Shown here: positions 27,710 through 36,244 of the stretch, piece by piece
Layout: every line of letters starts with the position of its first letter
How positions within the stretch are numbered: the stretch's first letter is position 1
Assembly (NCBI GenBank): GCA_038897115.1
Contig: JAWAXC010000002.1
Location: 1 to 64,000, forward strand
Direction: 5' to 3'
Origin: Sulfolobales archaeon
GTDB taxonomy: Archaea; Thermoproteota; Thermoprotei_A; Sulfolobales; AG1
DNA: 64,000 nt
Translations under genes and position numbers: made by a program
The notes under the pieces: generated by a model
What the model was told of the DNA's origin: nothing
The model's input: the letters and a program-made list of their open reading frames with translations, nothing else
Databases searched by the model: none

Positions 27710-27749
27710 AGCCTTGACACCTATTGTATATCCGGGCTATTCCACCTTG

Positions 27750-28067
27750 CTACCCAGCTTCCTCACCTTCGCTCTCTACCCCTTCCCCCTCCTCAAACCA
27801 TACCTCAGCGGTTCCCGAGAAATACTCATCTATAAATCTACCATATACATCTACAGGCTGTGCAAGCATTGGGACATCTCTAACAATAGATCTTAGCCTG
27901 CATTTTGGATTAGAGCATGCTATATAGGCGATCCTCTTATTATCCTTCTCCTCGATTTTAACCGATATAGATATAGATCCGCATTCAGGGCACTGAAAGG
28001 TCTTTGGAGGCTTTCTCTTAGTCCAGTGAATAGTTCTTAATGTCCTTCTCTTCTTCCTCCTCCCCAC
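27750..28067 (-). CDS. Elf1-like transcription elongation factor
   Basis: This 105-residue zinc protein begins MGRRKKRRT, the hallmark basic tail of Elf1, followed by a four-cysteine ribbon CPECG...CSNPKC (~25-56) and DVYGRFIDEYF. The last ~18 residues are very acidic (EEGEGVESEGEEAG). Elf1 binds RNA polymerase during elongation. It is the first gene of a unit with GGGP synthase. Confidence 0.88.
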   Translation of the reverse strand: MGRRKKRRTLRTIHWTKRKPPKTFQCPECGSISISVKIEEKDNKRIAYIACSNPKCRLRSIVRDVPMLAQPVDVYGRFIDEYFSGTAEVWFEEGEGVESEGEEAG

Positions 28068-28220
28068 CGGCTACACCTAAATCTCTATATCTCTGAGATT
28101 ATTATATATCAATAAAAATCAATGATCTAGGAAGCATAATCACCTTCCTCATACATCGTGGAAAGGGGCTTTTAGTTATGAATTTAATTCTGGGAAGTAT
28201 AATAGTGGTTAGGGCTGGTT

Positions 28221-28742
28221 ATGAAGAGAATCGGCCCTGGAGATAAAGCACCGGATCTAGTAAATGTTATAATAGAGATCCCGGCGTATTCCTCGGTTAA
28301 GTATGAGTATGATGAGGAGGCAGATGTTATAAAGGTTGATAGGGTTCTATATACATCTATGGTATATCCATTCAATTACGGCTTTATACCAGGCACTATG
28401 GAGGAGGATGGAGATCCTGTTGATGTTCTTGTTATCAGCGATCACTCATTCATACCAGGATCTGTTGTTGAAGCCCGTCCAATAGCCCTTTTGGAGATGG
28501 AGGATGAAGAGGGCGTCGATTCCAAGGTGGTTGCTGTTCCCAAGGATAAGGTTGAGCCCAGATATTCCAATATAAAGGATCTCAGTGATCTCCCTGAGAT
28601 AATTAGGAAGAAGATCGAGCATTTCTTTGAACATTATAAGGAGCTCGAGCCGGGTAAGTGGGTTAAGATTAGAGGTTGGAAGGGCGCTGAAGATGCTAAG
28701 AAGAAGATTGCTGAGGCTGTTAAAAGGGCTTCTAATAGATAG
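28221..28742 (+). CDS. ppa: Inorganic pyrophosphatase, family I
   Basis: This 173-residue soluble pyrophosphatase contains [21 protein letters not shown], including the DxDPxD metal-binding motif, and EKY-equivalent acidic residues early in the protein. It drives biosynthesis by hydrolysing PPi. It is followed after 16 bases by the Nre gene. Confidence 0.97.
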   Translation: MKRIGPGDKAPDLVNVIIEIPAYSSVKYEYDEEADVIKVDRVLYTSMVYPFNYGFIPGTMEEDGDPVDVLVISDHSFIPGSVVEARPIALLEMEDEEGVDSKVVAVPKDKVEPRYSNIKDLSDLPEIIRKKIEHFFEHYKELEPGKWVKIRGWKGAEDAKKKIAEAVKRASNR

Positions 28743-28758
28743 CTATAGGTGTTGATCC

Positions 28759-29994
28759 ATAGTAAAGGTTCCTCCCCAGCTCTGTATAAGGTGTAGGGGC
28801 TCTAAATACCTCTGTGGACTAGCATATTGCCCCATAGTTGTTGAGACAATTGCGAGTATAAGGGTAAAGCGGGCTGAGCGTGGAGAGCTAGATGGATCCT
28901 CACCGCCGAGTGTTTTCATAGGTAGGGAGGGCTATCCATTTGTAAGGGTATACCCAGCCTCTCCTCCTGTTAAGGGCGATACCTCTCACTATGAAGATCC
29001 TTCGAAATGGATCCATATGGATCTGGAGGAGTTCCTTACTATGAGACTATCACTTGTGAGAGGCTATAAAACATTTAGAGTATATGATGCTAATAATCCT
29101 ACCAGGGAGCTAGAGGAGATAGCGATTCTCTCTATGAGCCCAACACCATTAGATGTTGAGATGCTCTTTGAGCGGAGCCCCAGGGGAGATGTTATTCTAA
29201 GCGAGATCTCCCCTCCAATGGGCCCCTCAGCACCGCTTAAAAGGATAAGCATCACCTCCTCAAAGCCTTTGGAAAGGGTTGTTGAGAAGGTGTATAGTGA
29301 TAGAGATCTCAAAGCCAGCGAGGCAATAGCTATTCTATATAGAGGAGGTATAGATGTGCATAGGATCTCTAGGATCCTCAGTATAGGGGCTATTGGTAGG
29401 AAGAGGAGGCTAGTTCCTACTAGGTGGGCCATAACAGCTGTTGACAAGATAGTCTCTGACACATTATTGGAAAGGGTTAAAGAATATAAATTGTTAGATA
29501 GTGTTTTACTATTTAAGAGATCGGTTGATAAAAACCTCTTCATAGCTATTATGATACCACATACATGGGCATTCGAGTGGGGGGAGGCATGGTATCCAGG
29601 AACCACCTGGAATATGTGGGGATCCGAACCCTGGGTCGAGATCGACTACGAAGGCTACCATGGCAGGAAAGACTATCCAGGGATTGGTGGGTGCTACTAC
29701 GCATCAAGACTAGCAACGCTTGAAGCTCTGAGCCATATGAGGAGACAGGCTGCTGTTATAACGTGGAGAGAGATATATGAGGGGTTTAATCTACCTATTG
29801 GTGTTTGGTATGTTAGGGAGAATATGAGGGCCATGTATAGGTCTAAGCCGGAGGAATTCAGCGATTTAGGCGAAGCGTTAAAAAGGGTTGGGGAGATCAT
29901 GAGAACCCCTATAAAGAGGTTTCTAGCTAGATCAGGCGTCTATTCCCTACTCACCTCGAAGAAGATCACAAGCTATATTGGTGATAGAACTTGA
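28759..29994 (+). CDS. Nre family archaeal DNA-repair protein, apparent ATA start
   Basis: The reading frame of this ~411-residue protein extends well upstream of the first ATG (29017). The added part carries the family's N-terminal zinc motif CIRCRGSKYLCGLAYCP and the conserved SPPSVFIGREGYPFVRVYP and GDTSHYEDPSKW. An in-frame stop at 28753-28755 leaves no ATG, GTG or TTG before the zinc motif. ATA at 28759 is preceded by AGGTG (28747-28751) at 7 bases, a good ribosome site. Nre proteins work with PCNA and SSB in repair. A one-base sequencing error creating the frame problem is an alternative. Confidence 0.82.
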   Translation: MVKVPPQLCIRCRGSKYLCGLAYCPIVVETIASIRVKRAERGELDGSSPPSVFIGREGYPFVRVYPASPPVKGDTSHYEDPSKWIHMDLEEFLTMRLSLVRGYKTFRVYDANNPTRELEEIAILSMSPTPLDVEMLFERSPRGDVILSEISPPMGPSAPLKRISITSSKPLERVVEKVYSDRDLKASEAIAILYRGGIDVHRISRILSIGAIGRKRRLVPTRWAITAVDKIVSDTLLERVKEYKLLDSVLLFKRSVDKNLFIAIMIPHTWAFEWGEAWYPGTTWNMWGSEPWVEIDYEGYHGRKDYPGIGGCYYASRLATLEALSHMRRQAAVITWREIYEGFNLPIGVWYVRENMRAMYRSKPEEFSDLGEALKRVGEIMRTPIKRFLARSGVYSLLTSKKITSYIGDRT

Positions 29995-30923
29995 TACCCA
30001 AGAAGATCATCGAGATAAAGGTATCTAAAGCCCTGTATAGGTCAAAGCTCCCAGATCTAGATTATAGCATTAATCCATATCAAGGATGTACCTTTGGATG
30101 CATCTACTGCTATGCTAGAGACTTCACAGGGATAAGGGAGGCTGCGGATAACTGGGGCGAGGTGGTTGCTGTTAAGATAAACTTCGTTGAGGTGCTCAAG
30201 AAAGAGATTCTGAGGGGTGCTAAGAAAGGCGTTGTTGGTGTCTCCACAATAACGGATCCATATATGCCTATAGAAGCTAAGTACCAGCTTACAAGAGGAT
30301 CTTTAGAGCTTCTTTTAAAATATAGATTTAGGGTATCTATACAGACAAAGTCTCCCCTAGTCCTGAGGGATTATTATCTGTTGAGACACTTCAGAGAGAT
30401 CGTAGATGTTGGTATGACCATAACCACAATGGATCCCTCGCTAGCTAGGGTAATAGAGCCAGGAGCCCCCCACCCACTTGCGAGGGCCAGGGCTCTTGAG
30501 AAACTCTCTAAAGCCTGGATCTATACATGGATATTCCTTGGACCCATAATACCTAGCCTTAACGATAGTGAGGAGCATATAGAACCGGTTATAGAGGCTG
30601 CTAGAGCAAGCGATAGCTTGGTTGTATTCGACATGTTTAACATATATGATAGGGCTTGGAATATCATGAAGGAAAGGCTTGATAAAGGCGAGATCATGAA
30701 GATCTACAAGACCGTTAAATACGGCAGTGAGGGTTACTGGTCTAGGATAAGGAGAAAGGTATTCAAGATATGCTCTAAACACAGTGTCACATGTATTGAT
30801 TACCAGTGGTACGATCCATGGGATAAACGGAGCAACTGGGCCAACTGGAGGAAGGCTTGGTATAAGGATAAAAAGAGAAGATCTATAGAGTTTAACTTCT
30901 TAGATAACTGGACAACAGGTTAG
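29991..30923 (+). CDS. Radical SAM protein, SPL/Rv2578c-like
   Basis: This 310-residue radical SAM protein has the iron-sulfur motif GCTFGCIYCYARDF (CxxxCxxC) preceded by NPYQ, as in spore-photoproduct-lyase-like and Rv2578c-like families. The barrel continues with VVGVSTITDPYMPIE and SIQTKSPLVLRD. Substrate is unknown; the association with Nre hints at nucleic acids. It starts at TTG overlapping the Nre stop (TTGA), so the two are coupled. An alternative is a peptide- or RNA-modifying role. Confidence 0.88.
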   Translation: MIPKKIIEIKVSKALYRSKLPDLDYSINPYQGCTFGCIYCYARDFTGIREAADNWGEVVAVKINFVEVLKKEILRGAKKGVVGVSTITDPYMPIEAKYQLTRGSLELLLKYRFRVSIQTKSPLVLRDYYLLRHFREIVDVGMTITTMDPSLARVIEPGAPHPLARARALEKLSKAWIYTWIFLGPIIPSLNDSEEHIEPVIEAARASDSLVVFDMFNIYDRAWNIMKERLDKGEIMKIYKTVKYGSEGYWSRIRRKVFKICSKHSVTCIDYQWYDPWDKRSNWANWRKAWYKDKKRRSIEFNFLDNWTTG

Positions 30924-30967
30924 CTTAAACCCACCATAGAAATCTAAATCGCCTTTGAACAAGGCTT

Positions 30968-31001
30968 AACAACTAAAACCCCGACTCTTTAGAGTGGGGG
31001 G
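30968..31001 (+). repeat. Hairpin family copy B, left arm of a 115-bp palindromic element
   Basis: It starts AACAACTAAAACCCC and forms the stem CCCC-ACTC/GAGT-GGGG around loop TTTA with one bulged G. Compared with copy C the inner pairs change from GCCC/GGGC to ACTC/GAGT, preserving pairing. It faces copy G tail to tail. Confidence 0.55.
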
Positions 31002-31042
31002 AATCGAAATGTTATATAGGGTGGGGTTCTAGTTATTATGGA

Positions 31043-31082
31043 GACTCTGACCCCCTACTCTGAGAGACAGGGTTTTGGTTGT
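31043..31082 (-). repeat. Hairpin family copy G, right arm of the palindromic element
   Basis: Read on the minus strand it begins ACAACCAAAACCC and continues with the pair CTC/GAG, then GGGGGTCAGAG, matching the end GGAGGTCAG of copies C and D. With copy B it makes an imperfect inverted repeat spanning 30968-31082, between the radical SAM gene and gatE. It looks like a miniature mobile element without coding capacity. Confidence 0.5.
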
Positions 31083-31160
31083 AAAGCGGAAAACCTAGCT
31101 ATATAGGGATCTTTAGTATAAAGTGTTTGGCTATAATATTATCTAGGTGAAGGGGGCGAA

Positions 31161-33089
31161 ATGTATAGGCTTGACTATAGAGAGCTCGGCCTTGTAGTGG
31201 GTCTCGAAATACACCAGCAGTTGGATACAGAGTCTAAGCTCTTTTGCAGCTGCCCCACAAAAATAGTTGAAAATCTAGAGGGGGCTCCAGTTATTATTCG
31301 AAGGCTTAGGGCTAGTAGGAGCGAGTTAGGGGATATAGATCCTGCTGCTCTCTTTGAGTATCAAAGGGGAAGGCTATTTAAATATATAGCTCCCAGAGAG
31401 GCTACATGCCTTGTGGAGTTGGATGAAGAGCCTCCCCATATGATAAATAGAGAGGCTGTTGTGATAGCCCTAGCTATTGCGAAGGCTCTCCACGCCAGAC
31501 CAGTTGATGAGATCCATGTTATGAGGAAAATAGTTGTTGATGGATCTAATACAAGTGGGTTCCAGAGAACAGCTGTGATAGCCCTTGGAGGCTATATAGA
31601 GGATGAGGAGGGTTTGATCAGAATACAGAGCATAACCCTTGAAGAGGATTCCGCTAGAAAGATAGGGGAAGAAGATGGAAGCGTGATATACTCGCTAGAT
31701 AGGCTTGGAATACCACTTATCGAGATATCCACAGGACCCGATATACATAGCCCTGAGCAAGCTGAGAGGGTTGCATATAAGATAGGGCTTCTCCTAAGAC
31801 TTACTGGGAAGGTTAAAAGGGGTCTTGGGACGATCAGACAGGATCTCAACATATCTATAAAGGGAGGGGCTAAGATCGAGATTAAGGGTGTTCAGAGGCT
31901 CGAGCTCGTATCAAAGGTTGTTGAGTATGAGGCATATAGACAGTATAGATTGCTCCGGCTAAGAGATGAAATCCATAGAAGGGGGCTTAAGAAGGAGGAA
32001 ATCTCTAGAGAGGCTCTCGTAGATGCTACAGAGATCATGGGTAGATGTGAGAGCAGGCTGGTTAGATCCGCTATTCAGAGAGGAGCCTCAGCCTTGATCC
32101 TACCTCTAAAAGGGTTTAAAGGCCTCCTAGGATGGGATCTAGGTCCTGGAAGGAGATTTGGAACCGAACTTGCGGACTATGCAAGACAGTGGGGAGGTGT
32201 TAAGGGTCTTATACATAGTGATGAGCTACCAGGCTATGGGATCGATGAGGGGTTTTTAAACACTCTCTATGAATATTTAAAGCTAGATAGATCTAGAGAC
32301 GCGTTTATATTAATAGTAGATCAGAGGGAGAAGGCTTTAAAGGCATTTGAAGCAGTGATCAAAAGGATCTTAGAGGCTTTCGATGGAGTCCCGAGAGAGA
32401 CTAGGGCTGCTAACGAGGATGGCACCACATTCTATATGAGGCCCCAGCCAGGTGCTGCTAGAATGTATCCAGAAACAGATATACCCCCGCTCATAGTCAC
32501 AGACCAGCTTCTAACAGAGGCTGAGAAATATGTGCCAGAACCAGTTGAGGTTAAGATGAAGAGGTTTGTAGAGGATCACAAGCTTAGTAAGGAGCTAGCC
32601 GAACAGATCATTAGATCTAGATATTTACCCCTCTACGAAGATCTAGTAAAGAGATATGGAGAAGCTATCCAACCTTCCCTCATAGCCTCAACCCTTATAA
32701 ATACACTTAAATCCCTCAGATCTGAGTGTCCAAACATAGATATGATCTCAGAGGAGACTATTGAGGAAGCGATAAGCCTACTCGCCAAGGGAGCCTTCTC
32801 TAAAGAAGCTCTGCCAGATGTAATTAAATATGTATGTATGAAAAATGTACCGCCTTCAAAGGCTATAGAGGAGATGGGGATCAAAAAGATCGGGAGGGAA
32901 GAGTTGGAGAAATTGATCGAGGAAATGATAGTGAAATATAGAGATGAGATCCTGAGAAGAGGCGATAAGGCATATGGCTATATGATGGGAAGGATCATGG
33001 AAGTGGTGAGGGGAAAGGCGGACGGTAGAGAGGTATCCGAGATACTTAGAAAGAGGTTAGAGATGATTTTAAAAGATCTTAAAAAGTAA
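31161..33089 (+). CDS. gatE: Glutamyl-tRNA(Gln) amidotransferase subunit E
   Basis: This 642-residue protein is the archaea-specific GatE, which with GatD converts Glu-tRNA(Gln) to Gln-tRNA(Gln). Typical segments are LGLVVGLEIHQQLDTESKLF near the start, DGSNTSGFQRTAVIALGG, TIRQDLNISIKGGAKIEIKG, and the C-terminal GatB/YqeY-like tail. The AspRS-like insertion domain (~300-420) characteristic of GatE is present. GatD is not in the window. Length is typical (~630). Confidence 0.97.
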   Translation: MYRLDYRELGLVVGLEIHQQLDTESKLFCSCPTKIVENLEGAPVIIRRLRASRSELGDIDPAALFEYQRGRLFKYIAPREATCLVELDEEPPHMINREAVVIALAIAKALHARPVDEIHVMRKIVVDGSNTSGFQRTAVIALGGYIEDEEGLIRIQSITLEEDSARKIGEEDGSVIYSLDRLGIPLIEISTGPDIHSPEQAERVAYKIGLLLRLTGKVKRGLGTIRQDLNISIKGGAKIEIKGVQRLELVSKVVEYEAYRQYRLLRLRDEIHRRGLKKEEISREALVDATEIMGRCESRLVRSAIQRGASALILPLKGFKGLLGWDLGPGRRFGTELADYARQWGGVKGLIHSDELPGYGIDEGFLNTLYEYLKLDRSRDAFILIVDQREKALKAFEAVIKRILEAFDGVPRETRAANEDGTTFYMRPQPGAARMYPETDIPPLIVTDQLLTEAEKYVPEPVEVKMKRFVEDHKLSKELAEQIIRSRYLPLYEDLVKRYGEAIQPSLIASTLINTLKSLRSECPNIDMISEETIEEAISLLAKGAFSKEALPDVIKYVCMKNVPPSKAIEEMGIKKIGREELEKLIEEMIVKYRDEILRRGDKAYGYMMGRIMEVVRGKADGREVSEILRKRLEMILKDLKK

Positions 33090-33275
33090 TGAATATAGCG
33101 ATATTAGTAATCGAGAGATCGCTATAATCGGTTTTCATCTCTGACATACCTTGTTATATTATCCTTGGAAAATAGTGTCTTCCTTTAACCTCTTTCTGTT
33201 TCATTTCTAATGCTAGGAGATTTCAGCTATGACTGCTTAAAAGCATATTAAATATCTACACAGAGGAGAGGAGCT

Positions 33276-33818
33276 ATGGAAATCAGATATGATCTTCCAA
33301 AGTATTTAATAATTGTAATGCTAGTATCAACCATGGTATTTCTGGGATTTCAGGGCAGTGCTAGTGCTATCGGGAATACCGATGCTCAGGAGGGTTCTAC
33401 GAGCGCCACAAATACTACATTGAATATCCCTACCACGGCTTTAACTACTAATGAAACAGTTACCAACACTAGTGTTGTAGTTACTAATACAACTCCTACA
33501 CCAACCAACACATCTATAAATGCTACCGCAACCAATACCTCTACCCCTATAGGGGCTACAGCTGCTATCGGCGTAGAGAACGTTACAGCTAACATCACTA
33601 CGGTAACCGTTATATCATATATAACTCTTCCACCCGTTACCAGGCCTCCAAGTAATGTTGAGATAGCCAGATGGCTATCAGGTGGAGTTATAGCTGGCAT
33701 ACTTGTTGGGCTTTCAATTGGCTATGCCTTTTTCGCAAGAGGTGTTTCTATTAAAAGACAGCAGGTGAGTGGTAAAGGTGTTAGGACTGGTGAGAAGGCG
33801 GAAAAAAGAAGAAAATAG
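33276..33818 (+). CDS. Thr/Asn-rich surface protein with C-terminal anchor
   Basis: This 180-residue protein has an N-terminal signal or anchor helix (YLIIVMLVSTMVFLGFQG), a low-complexity stretch from ~35 to ~110 rich in N-T-T, N-T-S and N-I-T (many potential N-glycosylation sites), and a C-terminal membrane helix (GGVIAGILVGLSIGYAFF) followed by a basic tail. The architecture is that of a glycosylated stalk protein facing outside with a cytoplasmic tail. No family is recognised. Confidence 0.72.
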   Translation: MEIRYDLPKYLIIVMLVSTMVFLGFQGSASAIGNTDAQEGSTSATNTTLNIPTTALTTNETVTNTSVVVTNTTPTPTNTSINATATNTSTPIGATAAIGVENVTANITTVTVISYITLPPVTRPPSNVEIARWLSGGVIAGILVGLSIGYAFFARGVSIKRQQVSGKGVRTGEKAEKRRK

Positions 33819-33829
33819 AAAATAATGTA

Positions 33830-34213
33830 TTATTTACCCTTAGCTTTTAGCTCATTAGCTGTTTTCACTATTTCCTCATATAGCTGTTTAGCTTCCCCAG
33901 GATCTAGAACCGCTACGCTTGCAGCAGCAACGGCGATGCCAGCAGCTTCTCCAAGCCTCTTTTTACTAGGTACATAGATATACGGCACCTTCTTCTCTTC
34001 ACATAGATATGGAAGGTGTAGAACCACCTCAGGAGGCTGAACATCTTCCGCTATCACCACTAGTTTAGCTTGGTTTCTCTCAACAGCCTTGGTTGTTTCG
34101 TTTGTCCCCTTCTTTATCTTCCCTGTTTTCGCGGCCTTGCTCACAAGCTCATATACCTTCTCAGCTACCTCTGGTGGGACTGAGAATTTAACATGGATCT
34201 TCTCTGCGCTCAT
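33830..34213 (-). CDS. rpl7ae: Ribosomal protein L7Ae
   Basis: This ~127-residue protein binds kink-turns in 23S rRNA, box C/D and H/ACA RNPs and RNase P. The RNA-binding signature [19 protein letters not shown] and the later [17 protein letters not shown] are diagnostic. ATG at 34213 ([10 protein letters not shown]) gives the family length; in-frame starts at 34219 and 34234 would extend it by 2-7 basic residues. It is divergent from the isopentenyl phosphate kinase gene. Confidence 0.96.
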   Translation of the reverse strand: MSAEKIHVKFSVPPEVAEKVYELVSKAAKTGKIKKGTNETTKAVERNQAKLVVIAEDVQPPEVVLHLPYLCEEKKVPYIYVPSKKRLGEAAGIAVAAASVAVLDPGEAKQLYEEIVKTANELKAKGK

Positions 34214-34276
34214 CCTCATCCTCTCTCGTCGCAATTAATAATTACTCTGAGACCTTATATTCTCCATAGGAGAGGG

Positions 34277-35062
34277 TTGCAGGAGGGCCCTTTGATCCTC
34301 AAGATTGGTGGCTCCATAGTAACGGATAAGAATAGACCTCTAACTATAGATATCAATGCTATTGAAGCAGTATGCTCTGACATAGAGAAGGCATATAGAG
34401 AGGGGGTTAAAAGATTGGTGATAATCCATGGAGGGGGTAGTTATGGACACTATATAGTTAGGAAGATTCTGGAGAGTAAGGGGCATATAGATGAAGATGG
34501 TTTTTCAGAGATTACCTGGTGGATGGGTGAGCTTAATAGAGAGCTGGTTAGCAGGTTGAGAAGAAGAGGGCTACCAGCTATATCTATAGCCACTCATGCT
34601 GTATTCTACGAAGATTCCCCAGGACTCTTTAACTATCTATTTGAACCTATACATATAATGGTTGAGAGGGGTTTAATACCTGTTCTATATGGGGATGCGA
34701 TAGTCTCTAGAGAGAAGGGATATGTGGTGCTCTCTGGAGACACGATCTCATGGCTTTTAGCATTGAGGCTAAATAGTAGGAAGGTTTTGTTCGCCACTAA
34801 TGTTGATGGCGTATTTGATAGAGATCCTTCCCAGCCTGGTGCTAGGCTCTTGAAGGAGTTCAGGGTTTCAAGGGATATGGCGAGTCTCGAAGGGAGCTCC
34901 TCGAGCTACGATGTTACAGGGGGTATGAGGAGGAAGATTTTAGAGGGTATAGAGGCTCTGAGGAGCGGTGTGAGAGCCTTGGTGTTTAACGGTAGGAAAA
35001 ATGGGTATATATATAAAGCTCTTATTGGATATGAGGACATTGGGACGGTGATTCTATATTGA
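34277..35062 (+). CDS. Isopentenyl phosphate kinase
   Basis: This ~261-residue amino-acid-kinase-fold enzyme phosphorylates isopentenyl phosphate to IPP in the archaeal mevalonate pathway. Motifs are LILKIGGSIVTDK, HGGGSYGHY (with the conserved catalytic histidine), NVDGVFDRDP and DVTGGMRRK. TTG 34277 or TTG 34292 fits the family N-terminus; a TATA-like CTTATATT at ~34253 would give a near leaderless transcript. The end overlaps the idi2 start by 4 bases. Confidence 0.95.
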   Translation: MQEGPLILKIGGSIVTDKNRPLTIDINAIEAVCSDIEKAYREGVKRLVIIHGGGSYGHYIVRKILESKGHIDEDGFSEITWWMGELNRELVSRLRRRGLPAISIATHAVFYEDSPGLFNYLFEPIHIMVERGLIPVLYGDAIVSREKGYVVLSGDTISWLLALRLNSRKVLFATNVDGVFDRDPSQPGARLLKEFRVSRDMASLEGSSSSYDVTGGMRRKILEGIEALRSGVRALVFNGRKNGYIYKALIGYEDIGTVILY

Positions 35063-36171
35063 GTACACCATCAAGAAAGCTCGAGCATATAGATATAGTT
35101 CTAACACACGACGTTGAGGGTCCCGGGACTACATGGCTCGAATATGTATATCTAATCCATAGGGCTATCCCTGAAATAAACTTTGAGGATGTCGAGCTAA
35201 GCATAGATTTTCTTGGTAAGAAGCTAAGAGCACCCATAGTTATAACGGGGATGACAGGTGGCCACAGAGATGTTACCCATATAAATAAATCTCTGGCTGA
35301 GGCTGCTGAGGAGTTTGGTATAGCGATGGGGGTGGGGTCTCAGAGGGCAGCTATAGAGGATCCCTCGAGAATCGAGTCGTTCTCAATAGTTAGAAAAGTT
35401 GCTCCCAGCACAGTTCTAATAGCCAATCTAGGCGCACCACAGCTTGTCAAAGGCTATGGGGTTAGCGAGGTTCGGAGGGCTATAGAGATGATAGATGCAG
35501 ATGCAATAGCAATACATCTAAACCCAGCCCAGGAGGTTATACAGCCGGAGGGAGAGCCCGTATATAGGGGTGTTCTTAAGAGTCTCGAGCATATAGCATC
35601 GGTTCTAGAGAGACCGGTAATAGTTAAGGAAACAGGGTGTGGATTGTCGATGGAGGTTATAGAGGATCTCAGAGGGATAGGGATCAAAATCGTAGATGTA
35701 TCTGGCTATGGAGGCACTAACTGGGTGCTTGTCGAGAAATATAGGGCAGAGAGAAGGGGTGAAGATCTTAAGGTATTAGTGGCTAACGATCTATCTATGT
35801 GGGGTATACCAACTGCAGCATCTATTATAGAGGCTAGATATGCTGCTCCAGACTTCACCATAATAGGTAGCGGGGGTATAAGATCTGCTTTAGATGCCGC
35901 CAAAGCCCTCGCCCTAGGCGCAGATCTAGTTGGAATAGCTAAGCCAGCCCTGGAGGCCTATTACTCTGGGAGGTTAAAGATATATCTTAAAAGCCTGATA
36001 CATGGTATAAAAGCAGTGCTATTCCTCACAGGATCTAGAAATATTGCTGAGCTTAGGCAAAAACCCCTTATAATAACCGGTGCATTGAGGGAGTGGATGA
36101 TCGAGAGAAGGATCGATAGGGAGGCGTTTGACATGGCTAGAAGAAGATCTACAGGTATCGGCATATTATAA
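35059..36171 (+). CDS. fni: Isopentenyl-diphosphate delta-isomerase, type 2 (FMN)
   Basis: This 370-residue enzyme interconverts IPP and DMAPP using reduced FMN. It shows ITGMTGGH, GVGSQRAA, IANLGAPQ, HLNPAQEVIQPEGE, VKETGCGLS and DVSGYGGTNW in the order of the type 2 family. It starts at TTG overlapping the kinase stop, so the two consecutive steps of isoprenoid synthesis are coupled in one operon. Confidence 0.97.
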   Translation: MSTPSRKLEHIDIVLTHDVEGPGTTWLEYVYLIHRAIPEINFEDVELSIDFLGKKLRAPIVITGMTGGHRDVTHINKSLAEAAEEFGIAMGVGSQRAAIEDPSRIESFSIVRKVAPSTVLIANLGAPQLVKGYGVSEVRRAIEMIDADAIAIHLNPAQEVIQPEGEPVYRGVLKSLEHIASVLERPVIVKETGCGLSMEVIEDLRGIGIKIVDVSGYGGTNWVLVEKYRAERRGEDLKVLVANDLSMWGIPTAASIIEARYAAPDFTIIGSGGIRSALDAAKALALGADLVGIAKPALEAYYSGRLKIYLKSLIHGIKAVLFLTGSRNIAELRQKPLIITGALREWMIERRIDREAFDMARRRSTGIGIL

Positions 36172-36208
36172 TAATTTCGAGAAACCCTCTTCTATTTTAT
36201 CCCCCCGG

Positions 36209-36244
36209 TATAACTATATTTGGTGGTATTCCATAGTATTTCAT
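36209..36244 (+). promoter_or_regulatory. Probable promoter of treT
   Basis: TATAACTATATT at 36209-36220 lies 25-36 bases before ATG 36245, the spacing expected for a leaderless or near-leaderless transcript. It supports placing the gene start at 36245 instead of farther upstream inside idi2. Confidence 0.5.

Noticed and set aside
29017-29994. Nre gene starting at ATG 29017
   Set aside because: This start would cut off the conserved zinc motif and about 86 family-like residues encoded in frame upstream.
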